Notes under the pieces: generated by a model
The model's database searches: none
What the model saw: only the letters and a program-made list of their open reading frames with translations
Told to the model about the DNA's origin: nothing
Assembly (NCBI GenBank): GCA_004297775.1
Contig: SCUE01000027.1
Location: forward strand, 1 to 64,000
Length of the DNA stretch: 64,000 bases
DNA from: Chloroflexota bacterium
GTDB lineage: Bacteria; Chloroflexota; UBA6077; FW602-bin22
Direction: 5' to 3'
Shown here: positions 9,267 through 19,531 of the stretch, one piece after another
Position numbering within the stretch: position 1 is the first letter of the stretch
Layout of the letters: the number at the start of each line of letters is the position of its first letter
Program-made: the position numbers and the translations under genes

Positions 9267-11146
9267 GCTGACGCCAACGTGGGCGTGATGCCGAAGCGCC
9301 GAAGCCACAGCTCGAAGTTCAAGATCGTCCAGAGCCTCGTATCGTGTACGTCGCGTCCCGAGCGATGCTCGCGCAAGAGCCGATCGATTTCCGTTCGTTC
9401 GAAAAGCTCGGTCGAGAGCGCGCTCGGTCCGAGCAACGTGTCACGCGTGAGTCCATACATCGCCCCGCGAAACCACGGATCGGTCGGAACGGCGAATCCG
9501 CGCTTCGGTCGTTGAAGGATCTTCCGTGGCAACAGGTCCTCGACCGCCTTCTTGAGCACGATCTTCATGTGGCGACCGCGGATCTTGTGCCGCGCCGGAA
9601 TGGTCGCGGCCAGTTCGACCAATTCGTGGTCGAGAATCGGGACGCGCGCCTCCAAGCCGGACGCCATCGTCGCCTTATCGACTTTCTCCAGGTACGCGTC
9701 TGGAAGCCAGGTCTTGAAATCCGTGTAAAGCAGGTTATCGATCGCGCCGCGTTCGGGATCGTGGCATCGCCGATATGGCTCGTAGACATCGAGGTCGCTC
9801 AGCGCATCGCTTGCGGCTGACCGCAACAAACGTTTCCGACCGACCGCGTCGAAGACCGTCTGCCACGCGCCGGCCCGCTCGGCGGGATCGGAAACATCCA
9901 TCGAGCGGAGCGCCTGCTTCGCCCGTCGCGCGCGCGGCAGCGCTCTTGAGGCCGCGCCAATCAGCCCACGCGCGAACGCGGGCACGCGCTGGTAGTACGG
10001 CGCGAACCGTTCGAGGGCAAAGCGTCGATAGCCGGCGAAGAGTTCGTCTCCACCCTCGCCGGTCAGCACGACTTTCAGATCCGCGCTCGCCGCGCGCGCG
10101 ATGATGAACAGCGGGAACGCGGCCGCGTCAGCGAACGGCTCGTCGTAGTGCCAGACCAGTGTGTCGAGGAGATCCGGTAGTTCGCCGACGCGCAATTCGA
10201 CCGCGTGATGATCGGTCCCGATATGCCGCGCCACCGTTGCGGCGGCGTCCAATTCGTTGTAGATACCGCCGTCGACGAATCCGAGCGAGTAGGTGGAGAC
10301 GCGCGCCGCTCGGCTCTCACGCGCCATGAGCGCCACAACCGCGCTCGAATCGACCCCACCACTCAGGAATGCGCCGACCGGAACGTCAGCGACCATCTGC
10401 CGACGAACCGCCGTCTCCAGCCCCTGACGCATCCGCGCCGCCGCGTCACCAAGCGACATCCGTTCGTCCGGCGCAAACGTCACATCCCAGTAGCGCTCGG
10501 ATCGGAACCCGGATGATCCGATCGTGAGCGTGTGTCCCGGCGCGAGCTTGCGAATACCGTGCCAGATCGTCTGCTCGCCGACCGCGTGGCCGAACGCCAG
10601 GTAGTTGGACAAGCCGCGACGGTCGATCGCCGGCGACCCGCCAAGTGCCGCGACGATCAGGCTCTTCGCCTCGGATGCGAAGGCGAACGCGTCGCCGACG
10701 AATCGGTAGTAGAACGGCTTGACGCCAACGCGGTCCCGCGCGCAGAAGAGGGTCCGATCTCGCGCATCCCAGATCGCGAACGCGAAGATACCGTTCAGGT
10801 AGCGCGGACAATCGTGCCCCCACCGCGCGTAGGCACGGAGAATGACCTCGGTGTCGGATGCGGTCGCGAACGACGCTCCATCGCCGCGCAGGCGTTCGCG
10901 GAGCTCCCGGTAGTTGTAGATTTCTCCGTTGAACACGATCGTGTACCGATCGTCGAGATGCATCGGTTGGTGGCCGTCCGGGCTGAGGTCGATGATGCTC
11001 AGCCGCCGATGACCGAACGCGACCGCCGACGCCGACCAGAATCCGGCGTCGTCCGGCCCACGATGCGCGAGGAGATCGGTCATCGTTCGGACGACTGGTT
11101 CGGGCGGCGTTCCGATGTCGCCGACGATCCCGCAGATGCCGCACAC
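9263..11146 (-). CDS. asnB: asparagine synthase (glutamine-hydrolysing)-like amidotransferase, copy 2
   Basis: MCGICGIVGDIG, HRGPDDAGFWS, FLSGGVDSSAVVALMARE, LTGEGGDELFAGYRRF. Confidence 0.93.
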   Translation of the reverse strand: MCGICGIVGDIGTPPEPVVRTMTDLLAHRGPDDAGFWSASAVAFGHRRLSIIDLSPDGHQPMHLDDRYTIVFNGEIYNYRELRERLRGDGASFATASDTEVILRAYARWGHDCPRYLNGIFAFAIWDARDRTLFCARDRVGVKPFYYRFVGDAFAFASEAKSLIVAALGGSPAIDRRGLSNYLAFGHAVGEQTIWHGIRKLAPGHTLTIGSSGFRSERYWDVTFAPDERMSLGDAAARMRQGLETAVRRQMVADVPVGAFLSGGVDSSAVVALMARESRAARVSTYSLGFVDGGIYNELDAAATVARHIGTDHHAVELRVGELPDLLDTLVWHYDEPFADAAAFPLFIIARAASADLKVVLTGEGGDELFAGYRRFALERFAPYYQRVPAFARGLIGAASRALPRARRAKQALRSMDVSDPAERAGAWQTVFDAVGRKRLLRSAASDALSDLDVYEPYRRCHDPERGAIDNLLYTDFKTWLPDAYLEKVDKATMASGLEARVPILDHELVELAATIPARHKIRGRHMKIVLKKAVEDLLPRKILQRPKRGFAVPTDPWFRGAMYGLTRDTLLGPSALSTELFERTEIDRLLREHRSGRDVHDTRLWTILNFELWLRRFGITPTLASA

Positions 11147-11267
11147 GCCTCGCTAGATCCTGTCCGCGCGCAAAGGCGAGTTCGCCACTCCGGGCCTGGC
11201 GGCGGAAATATCGCGGAACTCCGACTTCTGCCTGCCGCGGTCCGTCAGTCGTCGTGCGACCGATGGC

Positions 11268-12356
11268 CTACCCCGCAAGGAACCGCTCGATCGCGACGCG
11301 GGCACGCTCGGCCGCGCCGACTCGCTCGGACAGTGCCGGCAGATTCGCGCGTGGCTCCGGCCGAGCCATCGCCGCGCGCGTCGCCGCGACGATGTCCGCG
11401 CGTTCGACGCCGGCGACGATATTCCCGAGCGGCCCGACCAGGTCGGTCCACTCGGTCTCGCGGCGCGGAATCACGACCGGCACCCCGAGTGCGGGCGCTT
11501 CTTCCTGGATGCCACCAGAATCCGAGATCGCCACCGCCGCGCCGCTGAGGAGCGCCAGCAGGTCGAGATAGCCGAGCGGCTCGATGACTCGCAGATTCGG
11601 CGCGTCGGCTCGGGCGACCGCGCCGGCCGCCTTCGCGCGCGGATGCAGCGGCAGGATGACCGGTATCTCGCGGGAGATGTCGGCCAGAGCGTCGAGGATT
11701 CCCGGCAGAACATCGGGCTGTGTGCTCTCAGCTCGGTGGACGGTCGCGATCGCGTATGGCGGCGTGACGCCAAGATCGGCCAGCAGCGCCGACCTACGCC
11801 CGTTCGCGGCAGCTCGATGGCTGAGACAGGCGTCCACCGCCGTCGACCCGACCAGCACGACGGAGGCGCCTCGGATGCCCTCGCGATCGAGGTTCCGAAT
11901 CGCTTCGTCATTCGGTGCCAGGTGGAGGGAGGCGATCGACCCGATGAGAACGCGATTGATCTCCTCGGGCTGGTGACGACTTCCCGAGCGGCAACCGGCC
12001 TCAAGGTGGATGATCGGCCTTTGCATTTTCGCCGCCACGAGCGCGCCGGCCAGCGCGCTATTCGTGTCGCCCTGTACGAGCACCGCCTCGACCGGATCGG
12101 CGACGAGAGAGCGCTCGATCGCCGCCATCATCGCGCCGGTCTGTTCGCCGTGTCGCCCCGAGCCAATCCCGAGATTGACGTCCGGCGCTGGCAATTCGAG
12201 ATCGGCGAAGAACACCGCGTCCATCGACGCGCTGTAGTGCTGCCCGGTGTGAATCAGGCGCAGCGGCGCCCCGAACGGCGGATCCGCGATCAGCGGCGAC
12301 AGCTTGACGATCTCCGGCCGCGTCCCGAACACGGCCGCGATGCGTGGCGGACTCAT
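11268..12356 (-). CDS. wecB: non-hydrolysing UDP-N-acetylglucosamine 2-epimerase
   Basis: AAVFGTRPEIVKLSPLI, VLVQGDTNSALAGALVA, IHLEAGCRSG, ISDSGGIQEEAPALGVPVVIPRRETEW. Confidence 0.93.
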   Translation of the reverse strand: MSPPRIAAVFGTRPEIVKLSPLIADPPFGAPLRLIHTGQHYSASMDAVFFADLELPAPDVNLGIGSGRHGEQTGAMMAAIERSLVADPVEAVLVQGDTNSALAGALVAAKMQRPIIHLEAGCRSGSRHQPEEINRVLIGSIASLHLAPNDEAIRNLDREGIRGASVVLVGSTAVDACLSHRAAANGRRSALLADLGVTPPYAIATVHRAESTQPDVLPGILDALADISREIPVILPLHPRAKAAGAVARADAPNLRVIEPLGYLDLLALLSGAAVAISDSGGIQEEAPALGVPVVIPRRETEWTDLVGPLGNIVAGVERADIVAATRAAMARPEPRANLPALSERVGAAERARVAIERFLAG

Positions 12357-12420
12357 CGCGCGTCGTCATCCCGGGGCGCGACGCTGGCAACCGACCGCGG
12401 AGTCGTTTCCTGGGACGAAG

Positions 12421-13554
12421 TCAACGCGGCCGTCGCCCGTGGACCGCGCGCTCGCTCACGACGCGATCATAGAGTTCGAGGGTCGCGTCAACCATTCGAC
12501 CGATCGGAAACGTCTCGACGAGTCGCGCATGACCGGCCTCGCCGCGTCGGCGCGCCTCCGAAGGATCGCCGAGCGCGGCTCGCAAGGCGTCGGCCAGCGC
12601 GGCTGGATCGTCCGGCGAGGTCAACCACCCAGTTTCGCCATCGTGAACGACCTCCGGGATCGCGCTGACACGACTCGCGACGATCGGCCGCGACGCCGCC
12701 ATCGCCTCGAGCAGCACGAGGCCGAAGCCCTCCCAGCGCGACGGATGGGCGAAAACGTCGAACAGTGGCATCAGGCGCGCCGCGTCCGAAACGGCGCCAA
12801 GAAATCGAATGCGGTCGCCTGCTCCGGACGCCTTGGCGCGGCGCTCCAGCGTGGTTCGATCCTCTCCCTCGCCGACGATCGCAAGCCACGGTGCGCTCGC
12901 CAACGAACCAAGCCGGACAAACGCGTCGATCAGGGTGTCGTGCCCTTTCTGGCCTGTCAGTCGTCCGATTGCGCCGACGACCGGCCGATCGTCCGGCAGG
13001 CCGAACTCAGCTCGCGTCGGCGACTCGCGCGGCACGGAATCGAGCCCGTAGTGGATCGTCTCGATTCGTCGCGCGTCCACGCCGGCGTCAACGAACGAGC
13101 GACGCACGTGATCCGAAATCGCGATCGTGCGAACTGCCCGTCGCGCAAGCCAGTTCCCGACCACGCGCATCGGTTCACGAAACCAGAACGCGTCGTCGTT
13201 ATGTCGCGTATTCACGAGTGGACTGGTCAATCCGGCCAGCGCCGTCAGCATCTCGCCTTCGATCAAATGAGCGTGGACGACGTCGGGCCGAAACGTCCCC
13301 ACGTCCGAACGGAGACGCGCGATCGCGCGCGGATCGATTCGCCAGCGAGATTCGAGCGCGACGACCCTCGCCCCAACGCGCTCGAATGCGTTCGCTGAGA
13401 CTGGATCGCCTCGCAAGTACGCGACTGTGACCGACCGTCCACGCGAAACCTGTCCGGCCACCAGATCGCGTAGGTGGTTCTCCGCGCCGCCGGGATCGAG
13501 CGTTGTGACGATGTGAAGGACGCGATCGGCCCGCCGCGACGATCCGGCGGTCAT
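12421..13554 (-). CDS. GT4-family glycosyltransferase
   Basis: VLHIVTTLDPGGAENHLRDL, VVGAIGRLTGQKGHDTLIDAFV, HPSRWEGFGLVLLEAMAASRPIVASRVSAIPEVV. Confidence 0.92.
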   Translation of the reverse strand: MTAGSSRRADRVLHIVTTLDPGGAENHLRDLVAGQVSRGRSVTVAYLRGDPVSANAFERVGARVVALESRWRIDPRAIARLRSDVGTFRPDVVHAHLIEGEMLTALAGLTSPLVNTRHNDDAFWFREPMRVVGNWLARRAVRTIAISDHVRRSFVDAGVDARRIETIHYGLDSVPRESPTRAEFGLPDDRPVVGAIGRLTGQKGHDTLIDAFVRLGSLASAPWLAIVGEGEDRTTLERRAKASGAGDRIRFLGAVSDAARLMPLFDVFAHPSRWEGFGLVLLEAMAASRPIVASRVSAIPEVVHDGETGWLTSPDDPAALADALRAALGDPSEARRRGEAGHARLVETFPIGRMVDATLELYDRVVSERAVHGRRPR

Positions 13555-14522
13555 TCTCCGTGCGCGCGGTACCAGTCGACCAACCGCGCCAGACCGTCCT
13601 CCAGCGTCACCGTCGGGTTGTATCCGAGCAGTGCCCGCGCACGCGCGATGTCGGCGTACGTGATTGGCGCCTCCGACGGTGGAAGCGGTTTCGTGTCGAA
13701 TAGCGCCGGCTTCCCGACGATCGACTCCAGCGTCCGGACGAAATCGATCATCGCAATCGGTTCGCCCCGTCCCAGATTGATCGTCTCGAACCCACAGACC
13801 CGCTCGGCCGCCGATACGACGCCGGCCGCGATATCGCCGACGTAGGTGAAATCGCGCTTGGGAGCCCCGCCATCGAACAGCGTGAAGGTTTCACCGTCGA
13901 ACAGCGCTCGCGTCACGATCATCGGCATCATGTCCGGGCGGCCCCACGGACCGTAGGCGCTGAAGAAGCGCAGGACGCAGACATCGAGTCCGGCGATCAC
14001 GTGATAGGCGTGACAGAGCAACTCGGCCGATCGTTTCGTCGCGGCGTACGGCGCCAGCGGGCGATCGCAGGGCAGGTCCTCGCGCCAGGGAAACGTGCGA
14101 TCGGCGCCGTAGACTGTCGAGCTCGAGGCGAACACGAGTTTGCCTACCCCGGCGGTTCGCATCGCGTCGAGGAGATTCGACGTCGCGACGATGTTCGACT
14201 CAACGTATGCGCGCGGCGCGCTGACCGACCGTCGTGGATTCGCCAGCGCGCCGAGATGGATGACGACGTCGGGCTTGGCGGAATCGAGGAGATCGACGAC
14301 CGCGCCAACATCGGCCAGGTCGAGCGTGAGCGTCTCGACGCCGTGCTCTTGCCGGAGTCGTTCCGCGCGCTGACGCTTCAGACTCGCGGCGTAGACGGTG
14401 TCGTCGAACGCGTCGAGCGCCGCGACGTTGTAGCCCGCCGCGGCGAGGCCATCCACGACGTAGGCGCCGATGAACCCGGCCGCGCCCGTCACAAGGGCCC
14501 GCCGCTGGCTCAAGTCCGGCAC
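13551..14522 (-). CDS. NAD-dependent nucleotide-sugar epimerase (SDR)
   Basis: RALVTGAAGFIGAYVVDGL, YGADRTFPWREDLPCDRPLAPYAATKRSAELLCHAY, LRFFSAYGPWGRPDMMP. Confidence 0.92.
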   Translation of the reverse strand: MPDLSQRRALVTGAAGFIGAYVVDGLAAAGYNVAALDAFDDTVYAASLKRQRAERLRQEHGVETLTLDLADVGAVVDLLDSAKPDVVIHLGALANPRRSVSAPRAYVESNIVATSNLLDAMRTAGVGKLVFASSSTVYGADRTFPWREDLPCDRPLAPYAATKRSAELLCHAYHVIAGLDVCVLRFFSAYGPWGRPDMMPMIVTRALFDGETFTLFDGGAPKRDFTYVGDIAAGVVSAAERVCGFETINLGRGEPIAMIDFVRTLESIVGKPALFDTKPLPPSEAPITYADIARARALLGYNPTVTLEDGLARLVDWYRAHGE

Positions 14523-15727
14523 CCGAGCGTGGCGATGTGGCTCCAGAACGTCACGATTCGCTCCACGTCGCTCTCAGGATTGAATCGCTCGATCCCGCGG
14601 CGCCAGGCGTTCTGCCCGACCGCCGTCGCACGCGCTGGATCGTCCAGGAATGATCGCAAGCTAACTCTCAATGCGTCCGGATCGCCTGGAGCCACCAGAA
14701 CCCCGTTTGAATCATCGACGATATCGACGATGCCGCCGACGCGAGTTCCCACGCTGGGAGCACCGTGTATCGCGGCCTCGGCGAAGACGCGTCCATACCC
14801 CTCATATAACGAGGGCGTCGTGAAGACGTCACACGTCCAGTAGAAGTCGGACAGATCGGCCGGGACGACCGCGCCGTGAAAGGCGACTCGGTCCGACACG
14901 CCCAGGCTTTCCGCAAGTGCGCGGCACGCGCGAAGTTGGGATCCGGCACCGACGACGTCCAGGCGCGCGCCCGAGATCCCGGCCACAGCCCGGATGATCG
15001 CCGGAACGTCCTTCTGTCGCTCGACGCGGCCGGCGAACAGCACACGTCGGCTGGACTCCCGGGCCGGCGATTCTGACCAGCCGCGGCGCGCCGGCGTCTC
15101 ATCGCGACCTCGCGCGTACATGCGCGCATCGATCGGCACCGACGCAACACCGACGCGCTCGGACGCGACGCCTAACTCGCGGGCGCCCTCGGCAACGCGC
15201 CGCGAAACCGCCCGGACACCGTCGGCGCGCGTGATCGTGCCGCGGGCAATCGAGGATTCGACCCGATTTCGGAGTGACTCCGTAATCCAGGCTTTGCTGG
15301 TCGTGTACTCGTGATGGCAGCCGATCACGACCGGAACGCGATGCATCCGTCCAAGGATGAGGCCGGCCACGCCGGCCATCACAGGATCCTGGGTCTCGAT
15401 GAGGTCAAATCGGTCGCGGCGCAGGATGGAGTGCCCGATCCGAATCGCGTCCGCGACGTACATCACGCGGGTGCCCGAGCGGGTCGGTATTGACCACAGT
15501 CGATCTGAACATGGACGAGCCCCTTCTCCATCTGGGAGAAGGCCAGGATGAGGGCGTCCCCCCGGTTCGTCGCCCCAACACATCGCCTGACACCGGTGCG
15601 CGGCCGGCGAATAGGTCACCTGGGTTATCGAGCCGGCCCGGCGCGCGTACGACCGCAGACGCTCGGCGACCGCTCCCTCGGGATGGCGCAGGATCTCGTC
15701 GCCGACGCTGATGAGCAACACGCGCAC
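14510..15727 (-). CDS. GT4-family glycosyltransferase carrying a repeat-derived in-frame insertion
   Basis: VLFAGRVERQKDVPAIIRAVAGI, TPSLYEGYGRVFAEAAIHGAPSVGTRVGGIVDIV; contains GGRPHPGLLPDGEGARP near the N-terminus. Confidence 0.88.
   Translation of the reverse strand: MRVLLISVGDEILRHPEGAVAERLRSYARRAGSITQVTYSPAAHRCQAMCWGDEPGGRPHPGLLPDGEGARPCSDRLWSIPTRSGTRVMYVADAIRIGHSILRRDRFDLIETQDPVMAGVAGLILGRMHRVPVVIGCHHEYTTSKAWITESLRNRVESSIARGTITRADGVRAVSRRVAEGARELGVASERVGVASVPIDARMYARGRDETPARRGWSESPARESSRRVLFAGRVERQKDVPAIIRAVAGISGARLDVVGAGSQLRACRALAESLGVSDRVAFHGAVVPADLSDFYWTCDVFTTPSLYEGYGRVFAEAAIHGAPSVGTRVGGIVDIVDDSNGVLVAPGDPDALRVSLRSFLDDPARATAVGQNAWRRGIERFNPESDVERIVTFWSHIATLGCRT
15517..15563 (+). repeat. 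dispersed repeat copy 1 (ccccttctccatctgggagaaggccaggatgagggcgtcc)
   Basis: Near-identical to 16955-16999; on the minus strand it translates as RPHPGLLPDGEG. Confidence 0.75.
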
Positions 15728-15741
15728 GGGCGATGGTCCGA

Positions 15742-16947
15742 TCAGGCGACGCTGTCGAACGCGCGTAGGATCGCACGCGCCCGGGCCGACCAGGTGTGGC
15801 CTTCCGCGGTCGCGCGCGCGGCGCGCCCGAGACGACCTCGCGCGTCCGGATCACCGATCAGATCGCGCAAGGCGGCGGCCAGAGCCTCGGTGTCGCCCGC
15901 CGGCATCAGGAGGGCGTTCTCACCCGAGACGAGCACCTCCCGAAGCGAAGGTAAATCGGTCGCGACGATCGGGAGGCCGGATGCCAGGTACTCGAAGATC
16001 TTGAGCGGCGACATGAAGTACGCGTAGTGCTCGGTGTCTGGAAACGGCGCCACCGCGATGTCGAAGGCGCGCAGCCAGAGCGGCACCTCGGCGCTCGGCA
16101 CGCGATCGACGAATCGGGCGTCCCCATCATCGAACCCGCACTGGCGCGCCCGAGCACGGTACGCCGCGACCGCGTCCATTGGGCCGCCGACGCAGAGCAA
16201 CAGAGGGCGCGGTTGGCTCAGGTGGCCCACCGCTTGAATCAGCTCGTGAAGACCCTTTTCCATCCCGAGTGTCTGGAAGCGCCCCAGATAACCGACGATC
16301 GTCTGATCGAGTGGCAGGCCAAGCGTCCCACGAGCGGTTGAGCGATCGGGTGCGGCGTCGAAAGCCGCGAGATCGGCCGCGTCGGCCTGGACGATGCAAC
16401 GATCCGCGCGAGCACCGAGGGCGATGAGTCGCTCGCGCAGCGGCTTCGTCAGCGCGACGAGCAGACGCAAGGCTGGCAAGCGCACGAGCGCCGCCAGCAC
16501 GAGCCGCTGCGCGCCACGCGGCACCGAATGCGCCTCGTAGGCAACCGGGAATCCCAGCAGCGCGAGCCAGAACGCGGCCGCGATGTCGCGCGTGAAGCAG
16601 GCGTCGAATCCAGAGCGCCGAATGGCGATCGCGGCATAGAGGCCCCAGATGACGTTGTGCAGAAAGAAGAGCGGGACGAACAGCGGCCGAGGCAGATAGC
16701 TCCACCGCACCACGTCAATGTTGCGAGTCGGTGCGACTTCGAAAACGTGCCGAACGCCGTAGTAGTCGCGGCCGTCGGACGGGAGTCCCGGCTCAGTCTG
16801 GCGACGACGGGGGTGGACCAATGTTGTCGCGACTCCCGCGTCGGCGAACGCCTCGCACATCCGCGCGATCTGGAGCCCGTGTGCCTTCTCGGTCGGGAAA
16901 CGGATATTCGCGACGTAGGCCAGGCGACGGATTGTCGCGCGATCCAT
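15742..16947 (-). CDS. GT4-family glycosyltransferase
   Basis: VGYLGRFQTLGMEKGLHELIQAVGHL, MSPLKIFEYLASGLPIVATDLPSLREVL. ATG at 16947 (MDRATIRRLAYVANIRFPTEKAHG) preferred to the track start inside the repeat. Confidence 0.88.
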   Translation of the reverse strand: MDRATIRRLAYVANIRFPTEKAHGLQIARMCEAFADAGVATTLVHPRRRQTEPGLPSDGRDYYGVRHVFEVAPTRNIDVVRWSYLPRPLFVPLFFLHNVIWGLYAAIAIRRSGFDACFTRDIAAAFWLALLGFPVAYEAHSVPRGAQRLVLAALVRLPALRLLVALTKPLRERLIALGARADRCIVQADAADLAAFDAAPDRSTARGTLGLPLDQTIVGYLGRFQTLGMEKGLHELIQAVGHLSQPRPLLLCVGGPMDAVAAYRARARQCGFDDGDARFVDRVPSAEVPLWLRAFDIAVAPFPDTEHYAYFMSPLKIFEYLASGLPIVATDLPSLREVLVSGENALLMPAGDTEALAAALRDLIGDPDARGRLGRAARATAEGHTWSARARAILRAFDSVA

Positions 16948-16954
16948 CCGATCG

Positions 16955-16999
16955 GTCCCTTCTCCCTTTGGGAGGAGGTTAGGTTGAGGGCGTCCCGGC
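16955..16999 (+). repeat. dispersed repeat copy 2 (tcccttctccctttgggaggaggttaggttgagggcgtcc)
   Basis: Same orientation and sequence family as 15517-15563; lies between the O-antigen polymerase stop and the GT4 start. Confidence 0.75.
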
Positions 17000-17000
17000 T

Positions 17001-19463
17001 TCACGGGCGCGGCGCGAAAATCGACGGCGTCGTACTGAACGGCGCCGCGGCCGGCCGACTCGCGATATCGCTCTCGATCTTGGCCAGCAGCTCCAGGTTC
17101 GCTTGATGCACGGAATCGTACGGATTGAGATCGCTCGCGCGCTGGAACGACGCGCGAGCCAATTCGATGAAGTCTGCGCCGGTGAGACGCGCCATGTTCT
17201 CGATCGGCATCCGAACTGCCTGATCAAGGCGGTTGCCGACCGGCAGCGTCACGGGACCACCCGGAGCGCGCTTGGCGATCTCGCCGTAGGCGCTGCCGAG
17301 CGTCGTGTAGTACAGCTCCTCGCGCGGCGAGATCTCGACCGCCTTGCGGGCAAACACCACTCCGAACGCCGGCGTGTCTCCGAAAACCGACCGGATCGAT
17401 TCCTTGTTGTAGATGTCCGCCTCGCCGGGACGGATTGCCCACCAGAAGAGCGCCGACGCGACGATGAGGAAGCCGGTCAGCGCGAGCCGATCGAGGTGGC
17501 CGAACCGCGGCGGTGTGTCGAAACTGAGCCACGCTAACCCCATGATTGACGCGACTGAAACGATCGCGCTCAACGCGTACGGAATGCCGTAGTCCGACAG
17601 GTAACCAATGCGTATGCCGATGAATGCGCTGATCCAGGCGAAGGCGCAGACACCGATGCCGGAGACGACGGCGCGATGGCGCCACCAGACCGGAATGACG
17701 GCGAGCTCGCTCGGCGCGGCGCGACCGCGCGACCGTTGCCGCGTGCGTGAGCCGAGCGACAACCGCGCCGGCGTCGCCGACGCGGCAATGGTCTGGATGT
17801 CCACCGCACCCGGCCGGTATCCGATCGCGACGGCGACGAGTGTCCAGGTAATGAGCCGACTCGTCGGATCGCCGGGCGTAAACATGTCCGAGACGATGTT
17901 GGCCGCGAACGCGCCGGCGAGGAATCCGGCGATCCACCGTTCGTCCGGTTTCGCGACGCGTAGAAGGCGCATGATCGCCCCGGCCGCGACGCCGAGCAGC
18001 GCGACCCACGCCGCCAGTCCAAGAATACCGGTTGAAAACAGTCGATCCAGGAACTCGTTGTGGGCGCGGTCGATTCGGGCCGATTCGGCCTCATGGCGCT
18101 CGAAAGACCAGAACCGATCGAGCACGACGAGCATCGTCCCGTTGCCATAGCCGACCAGCGCGCGCGGATTCGTGATGCCGCTGGCGCTCGCTTCTCCGGA
18201 TACGTCGCTGGTCACCGCGCTCAACACATCGCGCCAGATCTGGACCCGGCCCTCCATACTGAGACGTCCGCCGGCCAGTCGCAACACCGGACCGAGGACC
18301 GGCGCATCGTTCATCCAGGCAATCGGCGACGACGGCACGACCGCCGCCAGCGCGACGAGCGTGTAGGTCGCGAACGCGAACACGGTCGCGGAGATGGTGA
18401 GCCGAACTCGACGATGGTCAATGAGCACCAACACCGCCACGATGATCCCGACCGCCAAAGCGATCCAGGCCGAACGCGAACGGGCAAATAGGGCAATGAG
18501 AATTTGGCTCAGGGCAATTCCGACGAACACCCATCGATCGGCCCGCTCTGACCAGGATCGTGGCAAGGGTACGCGGCCAGCGATCGCGAACAGGACCGGA
18601 ATGAACCCGACAATCGGCAGCGCCCACCAACCGGTGTAGACATCGGCCCCGAGCCAGGCGATGCCGATGAAAGCAGCAAACGTCAGTACGCCGCCGGTCA
18701 GGATCGAGAGACTCGCTCCGCGTGAATTGCGGTTGGCGCCGATCGACCGCGCCCGCGCCAGCGCCGCCAGCGTCGCGAACACGAGGAACGTTCCGTAGAA
18801 GCCCGTGTTGCCGAACGTTGTGCCGGGCACCGGGCCGCGCGCGTCCCTTCCACCGTAGATGGCGCTGATTGGATCGAGATCGAACGAATAGGCCACCAGG
18901 TGGAGCGACGCGGCCGTCGCTACGACCAAAGTGACGTCAAGGATGTGGCGCACCGCGGGCGCGCCGCGCTGGCGTACTGCAACGACGATGGCCGCGGCAA
19001 TAACCGCCAGCGCAACTTCGGTTAGCAGTCCAAAATTCCGTAAGTGGCCGCCCACGAACGAGACCCAGGGCAGGAACGAGAAAAGCGTCGAAGCCGACCC
19101 CACGATCGCCACTGCGCTCACAGCGAAGAAGGGCGCAATGTCACGCCGAGGGATGCTCGGCAATGGCCCCGAAGCGACAGAGTCGCCCTTGTGCGTCAGC
19201 CATGGGCTCAGGACAAGCAGCGCCGAAACCGCGGCGATGATGAGAACGCCCGTTCCCCTCAGTTGCATGGTCTTTACGAAATCGAAATTTCGGGTGAACG
19301 TGGCGCCCATCGCGAGCGGAACGATCGCGAGGGCGTAGAGCCCGGCGAACTTCGCAATCCCGGCTAGGCTCCGGCTCGCCGACGAAAGCTCGGCTCCGAA
19401 TGCGGGAGGCGCGGTGATCGGCCGCGCGATGTTGGCAGGTCTCGGACGCATATCGCCTTTCAC
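17001..19463 (-). CDS. O-antigen ligase/polymerase-family membrane protein with C-terminal repeat-like domain
   Basis: Many TM segments; RSRSAWIALAVGIIVAVLVLI and RIDRAHNEFLDRLFSTGILGLAAWVALL (ligase-like H motif); C-terminal ELYYTTLGSAYGEIAKRAP helices. Confidence 0.82.
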   Translation of the reverse strand: MKGDMRPRPANIARPITAPPAFGAELSSASRSLAGIAKFAGLYALAIVPLAMGATFTRNFDFVKTMQLRGTGVLIIAAVSALLVLSPWLTHKGDSVASGPLPSIPRRDIAPFFAVSAVAIVGSASTLFSFLPWVSFVGGHLRNFGLLTEVALAVIAAAIVVAVRQRGAPAVRHILDVTLVVATAASLHLVAYSFDLDPISAIYGGRDARGPVPGTTFGNTGFYGTFLVFATLAALARARSIGANRNSRGASLSILTGGVLTFAAFIGIAWLGADVYTGWWALPIVGFIPVLFAIAGRVPLPRSWSERADRWVFVGIALSQILIALFARSRSAWIALAVGIIVAVLVLIDHRRVRLTISATVFAFATYTLVALAAVVPSSPIAWMNDAPVLGPVLRLAGGRLSMEGRVQIWRDVLSAVTSDVSGEASASGITNPRALVGYGNGTMLVVLDRFWSFERHEAESARIDRAHNEFLDRLFSTGILGLAAWVALLGVAAGAIMRLLRVAKPDERWIAGFLAGAFAANIVSDMFTPGDPTSRLITWTLVAVAIGYRPGAVDIQTIAASATPARLSLGSRTRQRSRGRAAPSELAVIPVWWRHRAVVSGIGVCAFAWISAFIGIRIGYLSDYGIPYALSAIVSVASIMGLAWLSFDTPPRFGHLDRLALTGFLIVASALFWWAIRPGEADIYNKESIRSVFGDTPAFGVVFARKAVEISPREELYYTTLGSAYGEIAKRAPGGPVTLPVGNRLDQAVRMPIENMARLTGADFIELARASFQRASDLNPYDSVHQANLELLAKIESDIASRPAAAPFSTTPSIFAPRP

Positions 19464-19474
19464 GAAAGAAGAAG

Positions 19475-19500
19475 GGCGGGCCCTCTTCCGAGGACCCGCC
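19475..19500 (-). terminator. intrinsic terminator for the secreted-protein gene
   Basis: Minus strand GGCGGGTCCTC-GGAA-GAGGGCCCGCC, an 11-bp stem with one G-T pair, followed by TTCTTCTTTC. Confidence 0.75.
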
Positions 19501-19531
19501 CCCCTTTCTAGCCGACGCTAGAAGCCTTGGA

